A stretch of DNA of 64,000 bases from Saccharothrix sp. ST-888 (lineage in GTDB: Bacteria; Actinomycetota; Actinomycetes; Streptomycetales; Streptomycetaceae): positions 16,478-80,477 of the forward strand of contig NZ_JYJF01000015.1 of assembly GCF_000955975.1 (NCBI RefSeq), given 5' to 3'. Under the pieces are notes generated by a model. The model worked only from the letters and a program-made list of their open reading frames with translations. It did not search any database and was not told the DNA's origin. Every line of letters starts with the position of its first letter. The first letter of the stretch is position 1. Shown here piece after piece: positions 26,335 through 34,605 of this stretch. The position numbers and the translations under genes were made by a program.

Positions 26335-27840
26335 ATGACCGCGAGCGCGACGGGGACCGTACCGATAGCCGGGCGGGCGCCCAGCCATGCGCTGGGCGCC
26401 CGCCGTCCGGCCGTCGGTCGCTTCCACTGGCTCGGCTGCGCCCTGCTCACCCTGGCGATCGGGGTCTACGGCAGTTGGCGTCCGGTCCTGTGGCGCGACG
26501 AACTGGTCACCCTGGACGCCGCCCACCGGAGTACCGGCCGGCTGTTCGACCTGCTCGGCCACGTCGACGCGGTCACCGGCGCCTACTACCTGCTGATGCA
26601 CTACTGGATCGCGCTGTTCGGCGACTCGCTGACCGCCGTGCGACTGCCCTCGGCGCTGGCGATGGCCGGTGCGGCGGCGTTCGTCGCGCTGACCGGCGAG
26701 CGGCTGTTCGGGCGGCGTGCCGGGATGGTGGCCGGTTCGCTGTTCGCACTGGTGCCGTCCGTCTCCCGGTACGCCCAGGAGATGCGCGGGTACGCCGTCG
26801 TGGTGCTCGCGGTGTCGGCGGCGACCTGGCTGCTGCTGCGCGCGCTGGAGCGGCCCCGGCCGCTGCGCTGGGCGGCGTACGGCGGCACGGTGACGGTCGC
26901 CGGGATGTTCCACATGATCTCGCTGGTCTTCCTGGCCGCGCACGGGCTGGTCGTGCTCGGCCGCTGGTGGCAGCAGCGGCGGCATCCCGCGCTGGTGGGC
27001 TTCGTGCTCTCGGCGGGGGCCGGACTGCTGCCGGTGGTGCCGCTCGCGCTGCTGGGCCGCCGGCAGGTCGGGCGGCAGCTGGGGTGGCTGGGCTCGCCCG
27101 ACCTGCAGTACGTGGTCGACTTCTTCTGGCGCTCGCTGTTCGGGTCCGCCGCGGTGAGCCTGCTGATGCTGGCCCTCGCCGTGCTGCCGCTGGCCTGGCC
27201 AGCCGGACGGCGGTACGCGGTCGAGATCGGGCTGATGGCGGTGCTGCCGATCGTGCTGATCTGGCTGATATCGCAGGGCTCGACCGCGTACTTCCTGGAC
27301 CGCTATCTGCTGTTCACCCTGCCGGCCTGGGCCGTCCTGGCCGGAGCCGGACTGACCGCGCTGCGGCCGCGGTGGCTGGCACCGCTCGGGCTGGTGGTGG
27401 TCCTGCTGGCCGGGGCGCACGACCAGCTCGACAGCCGCCGGCAGTTCGCGCGGGAGAACTGGGACGCCGAGTCGGCCGCCAAGGTGATCGCCGACGGCTA
27501 CCGGCCGGGCGACGGCATCGTGGCGCTGCGGGGCAGCTCGCTCGCGTACCTCCAGGTGGACACCGCGCTGCACTACTACCTGCCGGACCGGGTCAAGCTG
27601 AACGACGTCCTGGTGGCACGCAGCGCGGAGGCCGTCGGCGACATCTACCCGCAGCTGTGCACGGACCCCGTCCCCTGCATCGGCGACACCTCCCGGGTGT
27701 GGGTGGTCGCCACCGGCTCCTCGGTGGACAAGCCGCTGGAGGAGTACGACCCGCCACAGGCCGAGGCGCTGACCAGGCTCTTCCCCAAGCGCACGGTGAC
27801 GGCTGTGCCGGGGATGGTCGTGACGCTGCTGGAGCGGTGA
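26335..27840 (+). CDS. GT-C membrane glycosyltransferase (PMT/ArnT-like)
   Basis: A 501-residue protein with about ten helices. After the first helix it has LWRDELVTLDAA, the acidic first-loop motif of GT-C enzymes, followed by HYWIALFGDSLTAVRLPSAL and ERLFGRRAGMVAGSLFALVPSVSRYAQEMRGYA, as in the family often annotated glycosyltransferase 39-like. The C-terminus is an outer soluble domain from about 375 (ARENWDAESAAKVIADGYRPGDG). The start ATG 26335 follows AGGGGGAG by 6 bases. It is probably a mannosyl- or other sugar transferase for a surface glycan or glycoprotein; the acceptor is unknown. Confidence 0.87.
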   Translation: MTASATGTVPIAGRAPSHALGARRPAVGRFHWLGCALLTLAIGVYGSWRPVLWRDELVTLDAAHRSTGRLFDLLGHVDAVTGAYYLLMHYWIALFGDSLTAVRLPSALAMAGAAAFVALTGERLFGRRAGMVAGSLFALVPSVSRYAQEMRGYAVVVLAVSAATWLLLRALERPRPLRWAAYGGTVTVAGMFHMISLVFLAAHGLVVLGRWWQQRRHPALVGFVLSAGAGLLPVVPLALLGRRQVGRQLGWLGSPDLQYVVDFFWRSLFGSAAVSLLMLALAVLPLAWPAGRRYAVEIGLMAVLPIVLIWLISQGSTAYFLDRYLLFTLPAWAVLAGAGLTALRPRWLAPLGLVVVLLAGAHDQLDSRRQFARENWDAESAAKVIADGYRPGDGIVALRGSSLAYLQVDTALHYYLPDRVKLNDVLVARSAEAVGDIYPQLCTDPVPCIGDTSRVWVVATGSSVDKPLEEYDPPQAEALTRLFPKRTVTAVPGMVVTLLER

Positions 27841-27844
27841 CCCA

Positions 27845-27864
27845 CGGGCCGGACGGCCGGCCCG
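27845..27864. terminator. hairpin between convergent glycosyltransferase and NlpC/P60 genes
   Basis: CGGGCCGG (27845-27852) pairs with CCGGCCCG (27857-27864) over an ACGG loop in a 43-base gap between convergent genes. Confidence 0.65.
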
Positions 27865-27883
27865 GTCTGGCAGGTCGGGCGGG

Positions 27884-28912
27884 TCAGGCGGGTCGGACGG
27901 CTCCGGCGAAGGGCATGGCGTCCACGGACTCGTAGCGGACCGGTGCGCCCGGGTGCGGTGCGTGGATCATGCGGCCGTTTCCGGCGTAGAGGCCGACATG
28001 GCTGATGCCCGAGTAGAAGAACACCAGGTCACCGGGGTGTAGTTGGCCGCGTCCGACCCGGGGGGCGGCGACGATCTGGGCGTAGGTGGTGCGCGGCAGC
28101 GAGACCCCGGCGGACTGCCAGGCGGCCTGGACCAGGCCGGAACAGTCGTAGGCGTCCGGGCCGGTGGCTCCCCAGGCGTAGGGCTTGCCGAGCTGGGACC
28201 GGGCGAAGGCGATCGCGGCAGCGGCTCGGCCCGACGCCGCTGCGGCTGCGGCTGCGGCTGCGGCAGTATCGGCGGCTGCGGCGCCCCCGGCGTCCGACGC
28301 GGCGCCGGTGAGCTCGGCGAGCAGGGCCTGCGCCTGGGCCAGCTTCTGCTGGACGGCGGACCGCTCGGTGTCCAGCTGCTGCTGGCAGTGGGTCAGCTCG
28401 GCCAGCCGGGACCGGGCCTCGGCGGTCTGCGCGTCCAGGGCGACCTGCTGCTGGCCGTACTGCTGGAGGGCCTGCTGCTCGATCGCCCCGGCCTGGTCGA
28501 GCATCCCGGCGCGCTGCAGGAACTGCTGCGGGTCGTCGGCGAGGGCGAGTTGGAGGGCGGTGGAGAGACCGCTGCTGCGGTACTGCTCGGCGGCGAGGGC
28601 ACCGAGCCGGGTGCGGGTGGCCTCGATCGCGGCGGCCTTGCGGGCCAGCTCGTCCTGGAGCCGCCCGACCTGCTGCTGGAGGGCGTCGGCCTGCTCCTTG
28701 GCACCGTCGTAGCGCTGGGTGGCCTGCTCGGCCTCGCGGTAGAGCCCGTCCACCTGCGACCTGATCTGCGCGGCGGAGGGCGGCGGCGCGGCGTGGGCGG
28801 GAGCGGCGAGGGCGGTGACCGAGGCGGTCACCGAGACGGCGGCTCCGGTGGCGACCCCCGCCACCGTACGGGGGCGGAAGCGGCCGGGGCGGGGCTTTCT
28901 GTGCAACGCCAT
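27884..28912 (-). CDS. secreted NlpC/P60 peptidoglycan endopeptidase
   Basis: The 342-residue precursor has a Sec-type signal peptide (Arg-rich start, hydrophobic AGVATGAAVSVTASVTALAA, likely cut after AHA near residue 41). A long coiled-coil (about 50-200, REAEQATQRYDGAKEQAD onward) and an Ala-rich linker (about 205-235) lead to the NlpC/P60 domain with Cys257 (YDCSGLVQAAW) and the His in ISHVGLYAGNGRMIHA. It should cleave gamma-D-Glu-diaminopimelate-type peptide bonds, as in RipA-like proteins. The ATG at 28912 follows GAAAGGAG. Its leader contains a 16-base tandem repeat at 28958-28990. Confidence 0.94.
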   Translation of the reverse strand: MALHRKPRPGRFRPRTVAGVATGAAVSVTASVTALAAPAHAAPPPSAAQIRSQVDGLYREAEQATQRYDGAKEQADALQQQVGRLQDELARKAAAIEATRTRLGALAAEQYRSSGLSTALQLALADDPQQFLQRAGMLDQAGAIEQQALQQYGQQQVALDAQTAEARSRLAELTHCQQQLDTERSAVQQKLAQAQALLAELTGAASDAGGAAAADTAAAAAAAAAASGRAAAAIAFARSQLGKPYAWGATGPDAYDCSGLVQAAWQSAGVSLPRTTYAQIVAAPRVGRGQLHPGDLVFFYSGISHVGLYAGNGRMIHAPHPGAPVRYESVDAMPFAGAVRPA

Positions 28913-29172
28913 GGCGGCGTTCTCCTTTCGAGCCGGGCCACGGGCGGTGCAGGCGGTACCTGGTACGGGTGGAACCTGGTGCGGGTGGGAACCCGCTGCG
29001 GACCGGCTTCGGAGCGGGACGCTAGTCGGCCGGTGGGGCCCGCAGGGCCGAGAGTCACGGCGCTGAACGGATTTCTGCGGAAGTGACCATTCCGCTGAAA
29101 AGTCCTGATCGGAACGGTGTCGGAGTGGTCGCGAACCGGCCGGGTGCCGGAGTGGTGGGATCGCGCCCGGGG

Positions 29173-29195
29173 TTGTCGGCGCCGGGTCATAGACT
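29173..29195 (+). promoter_or_regulatory. PafBC-type (RecA-NDp) DNA-damage promoter of pcrA
   Basis: TTGTCGGCG (29173-29181), exactly 8 bases, then TAGACT (29190-29195). The LexA-independent damage promoter of actinobacteria, activated by PafBC in mycobacteria, is tTGTCRGTG-N8-TAnnnT; the only difference is C for T at one place. Transcription would begin 2-3 bases before the ATG at 29205, so the mRNA is nearly leaderless. Confidence 0.7.
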
Positions 29196-29204
29196 CGAAG
29201 GGCC

Positions 29205-31871
29205 ATGACTAGCCTCTTTGACGACCTCCCGCTCCCCGGTTTCGAGGCCCCTGCCGCCGGGTCGAAGCCGACCGCCGCCGCCGAGCCGCCGCACGGCACC
29301 GATGAGCCGTACGAGCCCTACGAGCCGTACGACGAGGCTCCGTACGAGGGCACCCCGTACGAGGAGGCCCCGTACGAGGAGGCGCTCCCCGACGGCCTGT
29401 TCCAGACCGACTACGCCGCCGCCACCGAGCGTGACGCCTGGCACCGCAACGGCGCCGCCCGGACCGTGATCGACCCGGCGCAGCTGCTGGAGGGGATGAA
29501 CGACCCGCAGCGCGAGGCCGTGCTGCACGCGGGCTCCCCGCTGCTGATCGTGGCCGGCGCCGGCTCCGGCAAGACCCGGGTGCTGACCCACCGGATCGCC
29601 CATCTGCTGGGCGCACGCGGGGTGCAGCCGGGCGAGATCCTGGCGATCACCTTCACCAACAAGGCGGCCGGCGAGATGCGCGAGCGCGTCGAGCAGCTGG
29701 TCGGCCCGCGCGCCCGCGCGATGTGGGTCTCCACGTTCCACAGCGCCTGCGTGCGGATCCTGCGCCGGGAGTCCAAGCTGCTGGGGTTCACCTCCAGCTT
29801 CTCCATCTACGACTCGGCCGACTCGCAGCGGCTGATGTCCCTGGTCTGCCGTGACCTGGACCTGGACCCGAAGCAGTTCCCGCCGAAGTCCTTCACCTCG
29901 AAGATCAGCAACCTGAAGAACGAGCTGATCGACGAGGAGACCTACGCCGGCCAGGCCGCCAACCCGACGGAGCGGAAGCTGGCCGAGGCGTACACGCTCT
30001 ACCAGCGGCGCCTGCGCGAGGCCAACGCGCTGGACTTCGACGACATCATCATGACCACGGTGAACCTGCTGCAGGCGTTCCCCGACGTCGCCGAGCACTA
30101 CCGGCGCCGGTTCCGGCACATCCTGGTCGACGAGTACCAGGACACCAACCACGCCCAGTACATGCTGGTCCGCGAGCTCAGCGGCGGCGCGGTCGCCGCC
30201 GCCCCCAAGCGGACCGTGGACGGCGACTGGGTCAACGAGGCCGCCGGGCGGCTGGCCCAGGTGCCGCCCGCCGAGCTCTGCGTGGTCGGTGACGCCGACC
30301 AGTCGATCTACGCCTTCCGCGGCGCCACGATCCGCAACATCCTCCAGTTCGAGGAGGACTACCCGAACGCCACCACCATCCTGCTGGAGCAGAACTACCG
30401 CTCCACGCAGACCATCCTCACCGCCGCCAACGCCGTCATCGAGCGCAACACCAACCGCCGCAAGAAGAACCTGTGGACGGCCGGCGAGGACGGCGAGAAG
30501 GTCGTCGGCTACGTCGCCGACGACGAGCACGGCGAGGCCCAGTTCATCGCCGACGAGATCGACCGGCTGACGGACGCGGACCACGCCCGGCCGGGTGACG
30601 TGGCGATCTTCTACCGCACCAACGCCCAGTCCCGCGTCTTCGAAGAGGTGTTCATCCGGGTCGGCCTGCCCTACAAGGTCGTCGGCGGAGTGCGCTTCTA
30701 CGAGCGCAAGGAGGTCCGGGACGTCCTCGCCTACCTGCGGGTGCTGGCCAACCCCGAGGACACCGTGCCGCTGCGCCGGATCCTCAACGTGCCCAAGCGC
30801 GGCATCGGCGACCGCGCCGAGGCCATGATCGACGCACTGGCCGCACGCGAGCGGATCAGCTTCGCCCAGGCGCTGGCGCGGGTCGACGAGGCGTACGGAA
30901 TGGCCGCGCGCTCGGCCAACGCGGTGAAGAAGTTCAACGCGCTGATGGCCGGGCTGCGCCAGGTCGTCGAGTCGGGCGCCGGCCCGGCCGCCGTGCTGGA
31001 GGCGGTCCTGGAGGAGACCGGCTACCTGGCCGAACTCCAGGCGTCCACCGACCCGCAGGACGAGACCCGGGTGGAGAACCTCCAGGAGCTGGCGTCCGTC
31101 GCCCTCGAGTACGAGCAGGACCCGGGCGAGCGGCCGGACGCCGACGACGAGGGCGCGCCGCCGGTCGGCTCGCTCGCCGACTTCCTGGAGCGGGTCGCGC
31201 TGGTCGCCGACTCCGACCAGATCCCGGACGACGAGGACGGCGCGGGCGTCATCACGATGATGACCCTGCACACCGCCAAGGGCCTGGAGTTCCCGGTCGT
31301 CTTCCTGACCGGCATGGAGGACGGGATCTTCCCGCACATGCGCGCGCTCAACCAGGTCAAGGAGCTGGAGGAGGAGCGCCGGCTGGCGTACGTCGGCCTG
31401 ACCCGAGCCCGCCGACGCCTCTACCTCACCCGCTCGGTGCTGCGCAGCGCCTGGGGCCAGCCCTCGTACAACCCGGCCTCGCGCTTCCTGGAGGAGATCC
31501 CGGAGACGCTGGTGGAGTGGAAGCGGACGGGTGCGGCGTCGGCACCGTCCTCCCGCGGCTTCTCGTCCTCCTCCCGCTCGTCGTCCTCGTCCTCGTCGTC
31601 GTCCTCGCGGTCGTCGTCGTACGGTTCGTCGTCCTCGGCCTCGCGGACGGCCGCCGGGCCGAAGGCCGGTTGGGGGCAGTCGGCGCGGCGGGTGGTCGAG
31701 CGCGAGGTGGTCGCACTGGCGGTCGGCGACCGGGTCACCCACGACAGCTTCGGCCTCGGCACGGTGGTGGCCACCACGGGCGTGGGCGACAAGGCGCAGG
31801 CGACGATCGACTTCGGTGGTGCCGGACGCAAGCAACTGCTGCTGCGGTACGCGCCGGTGGAGAAGCTCTGA
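29205..31871 (+). CDS. pcrA: ATP-dependent DNA helicase PcrA/UvrD
   Basis: An 888-residue superfamily 1A 3'-5' helicase for repair and replication-fork clearance. The order of motifs is: Q-motif MNDPQREAV, Walker A AGAGSGKT (about 127-134), Ia FTNKAAGEM, STFHSACVRILR, Walker B DEYQDTN, GDADQSIYAFRGA, QNYRSTQTIL, the EAQFIADEI region, MTLHTAKGLEFPVVFLTGMEDG and the VGLTRARRRLYLT motif VI. Additions are an acidic/Tyr N-terminus with repeats of (P)YE(E/G)(A/T) type (about 36-60), a Ser-rich low-complexity linker (about 785-815), and a C-terminal Tudor-like RNA-polymerase-interaction domain (GDRVTHDSFGLGTVV). It is preceded by a damage-type promoter. Confidence 0.97.
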   Translation: MTSLFDDLPLPGFEAPAAGSKPTAAAEPPHGTDEPYEPYEPYDEAPYEGTPYEEAPYEEALPDGLFQTDYAAATERDAWHRNGAARTVIDPAQLLEGMNDPQREAVLHAGSPLLIVAGAGSGKTRVLTHRIAHLLGARGVQPGEILAITFTNKAAGEMRERVEQLVGPRARAMWVSTFHSACVRILRRESKLLGFTSSFSIYDSADSQRLMSLVCRDLDLDPKQFPPKSFTSKISNLKNELIDEETYAGQAANPTERKLAEAYTLYQRRLREANALDFDDIIMTTVNLLQAFPDVAEHYRRRFRHILVDEYQDTNHAQYMLVRELSGGAVAAAPKRTVDGDWVNEAAGRLAQVPPAELCVVGDADQSIYAFRGATIRNILQFEEDYPNATTILLEQNYRSTQTILTAANAVIERNTNRRKKNLWTAGEDGEKVVGYVADDEHGEAQFIADEIDRLTDADHARPGDVAIFYRTNAQSRVFEEVFIRVGLPYKVVGGVRFYERKEVRDVLAYLRVLANPEDTVPLRRILNVPKRGIGDRAEAMIDALAARERISFAQALARVDEAYGMAARSANAVKKFNALMAGLRQVVESGAGPAAVLEAVLEETGYLAELQASTDPQDETRVENLQELASVALEYEQDPGERPDADDEGAPPVGSLADFLERVALVADSDQIPDDEDGAGVITMMTLHTAKGLEFPVVFLTGMEDGIFPHMRALNQVKELEEERRLAYVGLTRARRRLYLTRSVLRSAWGQPSYNPASRFLEEIPETLVEWKRTGAASAPSSRGFSSSSRSSSSSSSSSSRSSSYGSSSSASRTAAGPKAGWGQSARRVVEREVVALAVGDRVTHDSFGLGTVVATTGVGDKAQATIDFGGAGRKQLLLRYAPVEKL

Positions 31872-31964
31872 CAGCCTGACCCGCCCCGGGGCGTGGGGCG
31901 TGGGCCAGTTTTGGCCGACCGGCTGCCCCGGGTGGGGGGCTTGCCGTGCCTCCGCCCGGGCCGG

Positions 31965-32759
31965 TCAGCGCGGATCCAGGCCGCGTTCGAGCAGCCAGGG
32001 CACCGGGTCGACCGGACCGCTGCCCGCCGGGCGGACCTCGAAGTGCAGGTGCGGGCCGGTGCTGTTGCCGCTGTTGCCCGAGTAGGCGATGACGTCCCCG
32101 GCCCGTACCGGGCCGCTTCGGATCCGGTAGGTGCTGAGGTGGCAGTACCAGGTCTGGGTGCCGTCGGCGGCGGTGACCTTGGCCAGGTAGCCGTAGGCGG
32201 GGTTCCACCGCACGTGGACGGTGCCGTCGGTGACGGCCCGGACCGGGGTGCCCCGGCGGACCGGGAAGTCGATACCGGTGTGCCGGGTCCGCCAGTGGGT
32301 GCTGGTCGCCCCGAACCCGGCGCTCAGACCGCGCTCGGCCACGGGGAGCACGAAGCGGGGGCGGTCCTGCTCCTCCTGGGCCTTCTCCGGGGCCTCCTGC
32401 TGGTGCCGGAGGCCCTGCTGCGCGTCCTGTTGACGCTCCGCCAGGTTGTCACGGGACTGCGAACGGTTCGCCCGATCGGCGGATTGGCCGGCGGATCGGT
32501 CGTTGAATTCGCCGGCTGCGACGGTGGGGCCGGACCCCGGGGTGTCGGCCCGCCCGGTCGCCCCGGTCGCCCTGGCCTGTGTGGTGGGGGCCGGCGCGAT
32601 GACGGTCGTGCCGAGGGCGGCCGCCGCGAACACGGCGAGCGTGGCCACGGAGGGGAGCGCCACCGTCAGCACCGCCGTCCGGGCGGCGGCCCGTTCACGG
32701 GCGCGTGCCTGGGCACGGGCGGCAGACCGGGAAGCGGAACGGAGGCTGTCGGCTGTCAT
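31965..32759 (-). CDS. M23-family metallopeptidase, membrane-anchored or secreted
   Basis: The 264-residue protein has a basic N-terminus and one hydrophobic segment (about 28-55, TAVLTVALPSVATLAVFAAAALGTTV) acting as signal or anchor. A Gln/Arg/Glu-rich stretch (about 85-130) leads to the LytM/M23 domain with zinc ligands in HTGIDFP (HxxxD) and HLHFE (HxH) plus GNSGNSTGPH. It should cut peptidoglycan cross-bridges. ATG 32759 has a short CGAGG. The promoter at 32827-32856 is among the clearest in the window. Confidence 0.92.
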   Translation of the reverse strand: MTADSLRSASRSAARAQARARERAAARTAVLTVALPSVATLAVFAAAALGTTVIAPAPTTQARATGATGRADTPGSGPTVAAGEFNDRSAGQSADRANRSQSRDNLAERQQDAQQGLRHQQEAPEKAQEEQDRPRFVLPVAERGLSAGFGATSTHWRTRHTGIDFPVRRGTPVRAVTDGTVHVRWNPAYGYLAKVTAADGTQTWYCHLSTYRIRSGPVRAGDVIAYSGNSGNSTGPHLHFEVRPAGSGPVDPVPWLLERGLDPR

Positions 32760-32826
32760 GGTTGCCTCGAAAGGTCGGAGGCCGGGTCGGAGACCGGGGG
32801 ATCGGAGACCGGGGAGAGCAGCCGAG

Positions 32827-32856
32827 ACTGTAGTGCTTGCGGCACAGTACGGACAA
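32827..32856 (-). promoter_or_regulatory. vegetative-type promoter of the M23 peptidase gene
   Basis: Read on the minus strand: TTGTCC (32856-32851), an 18-base spacer, TACAGT (32832-32827). Both hexamers and spacing fit a HrdB-type promoter; the leader would be about 60 bases. Confidence 0.65.
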
Positions 32857-32866
32857 AACGCACATC

Positions 32867-33667
32867 TCACGAGGCGTGACGCTCGGTCGGAGGCTCCTCG
32901 GCTCCGGTGCGGCCCCGTTCCCCCGCCTCCAGCGCGAGCCGTACGGACTCGACCGCACGCGGGTGCGAGGGCAGGCCGATATGCCCGGCGCCCGCGATCA
33001 GCCGGTTGTCGGCGGCCAGGTCCGGGTGGCGCAGCCAGGCGTGCGGGCCGGGCAGGATCAGCTCGTCCAACTCGCCCCGGACGGCGGTGAATCGGGTACG
33101 GCAGTCCGGTGCAGGCAGCCGCAGCTCGGACATCAGGGCACTGCTGGGCCGCAGTTGACGGGTGATCGGGAACGGGGTCGGGAGCAGGGCGGCGGTCGTC
33201 CCCTCGTGCGGGGTCGCCAGGGTGACCAGGGTGTCGACCAGTTCGTCCCCGCCGAGGCGTTGGACGTAGTACCGGGCGATCAGCCCGCCCAGGCTGTGGC
33301 CGACCAGCGCGACCGGAGCGCCGCCGTGGGCCTGCCTGGCCCACTCGACGTGCCGGGCCAGCAGGACGGCGGCGGCGCGCACATCCCTGGTCAGCGGGCT
33401 GTGGTTGAGGGCGTGCAGATGAGTCCAGCCGTGGTTGCCCAGTGCGCGGCGGAGCGGGGCGAAGACCGCGCGGTTGTCGATGAAGCCGTGCAGCAGCAGA
33501 ACCGGTCCGTGGTGCGCGGGCGCCGCCGCGTAGCGCCCGGGACAGGGGCGCGGCTGCCGCTCCGGCGGGACGCCGGTCGGATAGCGGAGCAGGTGGCCGG
33601 CGAGGGCGGCGGCCTCCGCGCCCGCGCCACGGACGGTGTCGGCGGTCCGCTGGAACGGGATGGTCAT
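32867..33667 (-). CDS. alpha/beta-hydrolase, lipase/esterase
   Basis: A 266-residue hydrolase with an oxyanion-side motif LLLHGFIDNRAVF, nucleophile Ser125 in GHSLGG, a downstream TLATPHEGTTAA, and catalytic His candidate in GAGHIGLPSH. The pattern matches EstA/LipA-type triacylglycerol lipases. There is no clear signal peptide with this start. The ATG at 33667 follows GGGGAGAG. Substrate unknown. Confidence 0.88.
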   Translation of the reverse strand: MTIPFQRTADTVRGAGAEAAALAGHLLRYPTGVPPERQPRPCPGRYAAAPAHHGPVLLLHGFIDNRAVFAPLRRALGNHGWTHLHALNHSPLTRDVRAAAVLLARHVEWARQAHGGAPVALVGHSLGGLIARYYVQRLGGDELVDTLVTLATPHEGTTAALLPTPFPITRQLRPSSALMSELRLPAPDCRTRFTAVRGELDELILPGPHAWLRHPDLAADNRLIAGAGHIGLPSHPRAVESVRLALEAGERGRTGAEEPPTERHAS

Positions 33668-34066
33668 TCGGCTCTCCCCGGCAGGGCTGCGCGGGTACCC
33701 ACGGGCCGGTCGGCGCCGGGGCGGGCGGTGCTCGCACGGGCGGGTGCGACAGCGCTTGCCCGGGAGTCTCCAGTGCTCGGACGGCCGTGGGCAGTGCACA
33801 TACGGGCGCGCGCAGTGCACACGGCGGCGCATGCGGTGCCGACCCGGGCGTGGACGGGGCACAACGGTGGGTACGCACCGCACGGAAGCGGGTATGTACG
33901 GGGGTGACGGGTGGGTGGTGCTGTGATTTTCCCCTCCTCTTGACGGGCGAAACAGCCAACCGGCCCTGGTGGCGCTAACCTCCCCTCAGGTTCGTTATCG
34001 GTGGTTAACCGCGCGCGTCCGACCGTGTCGGCCGGTGTGGCGGACGACGTGGTCCAGGAGGCAGTG
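33668..34066. other. 399-base intergenic region before the B12-binding protein gene
   Basis: No gene with credible codon bias. It contains several near-repeats of GTGCACA/TGCACAC type (33794-33825), a TAACCT -10-like box near 33976-33981 and a GGTTAACC palindrome near 33999. The promoter of icmB is presumably here. Confidence 0.5.
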
Positions 34067-34474
34067 ATGGGTGTGTCAGGGCCGATCCGTGTGGTGGTCG
34101 CCAAGCCGGGGCTGGACGGTCACGACCGCGGTGCCAAGGTCATCGCCCGGGCGCTGCGCGACGCCGGTATGGAGGTCATCTACACCGGCCTGCACCAGAC
34201 GCCGGAACAGGTCGTGGACACCGCGATCCAGGAGGACGCGGACGGTATCGGGCTGTCGATCCTCTCGGGTGCGCACATGACCCTGTGCGCGCGGGTCATC
34301 GAACTGCTCAAGGAGCGGGACGCCGCCGACATCAAGGTCTTCTGCGGCGGGATCATCCCGGACGACGACATCGCCGAGCTCAAGCGGATCGGCGTCGCCG
34401 ACATCTTCACCCCGGGCACCCCGACCCGGGACGTGGTGGCCTGGGTCGAGGCCAACCTGCGCGCCGCCGGCTGA
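34067..34474 (+). CDS. icmB: B12-binding small subunit of an acyl-CoA mutase, IcmB-like
   Basis: A 135-residue stand-alone cobalamin-binding domain. It has the base-off/His-on motif DGHDRG (DxHxxG), followed by GLSILSGAH (SxL) and the glycine pair in CGGIIPDDD. Length and N-terminus (GPIRVVVAKPGLDGHDRGAKVIARALRD) match the isobutyryl-CoA mutase small subunit of Streptomyces, which pairs with the large subunit IcmA encoded elsewhere to interconvert isobutyryl- and n-butyryl-CoA. Pairing with a methylmalonyl-CoA-mutase-like subunit is the alternative. AGGAGG sits 6 bases before ATG 34067. Confidence 0.87.
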   Translation: MGVSGPIRVVVAKPGLDGHDRGAKVIARALRDAGMEVIYTGLHQTPEQVVDTAIQEDADGIGLSILSGAHMTLCARVIELLKERDAADIKVFCGGIIPDDDIAELKRIGVADIFTPGTPTRDVVAWVEANLRAAG

Positions 34475-34491
34475 GGCGGACCACGGCCATC

Positions 34492-34529
34492 GGGTACCTG
34501 GCACCGGCTGCTGCCGGTCTGGGTAGCCC
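34492..34529. terminator. imperfect hairpin between convergent icmB and DUF5691 genes
   Basis: ACCGGC-TGCT-GCCGGT (34503-34518) is extended by TACC pairing with GGTA and GGG with CCC across an internal loop (34492-34529). Confidence 0.5.
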
Positions 34530-34605
34530 GGGGCGTGGTCGAGTGCCGTGCCTCCGGGGCAACTGCACGTCCTGAGCCGGCCCGGCCCGGACCGCTGTCC
34601 TGGCG

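Noticed and set aside
28913..29204. Possible c-di-AMP (ydaO-type) riboswitch before the NlpC/P60 gene
   Set aside because: Such riboswitches precede wall-hydrolase genes in actinobacteria, but I could not find their conserved core here; only a tandem repeat is visible.
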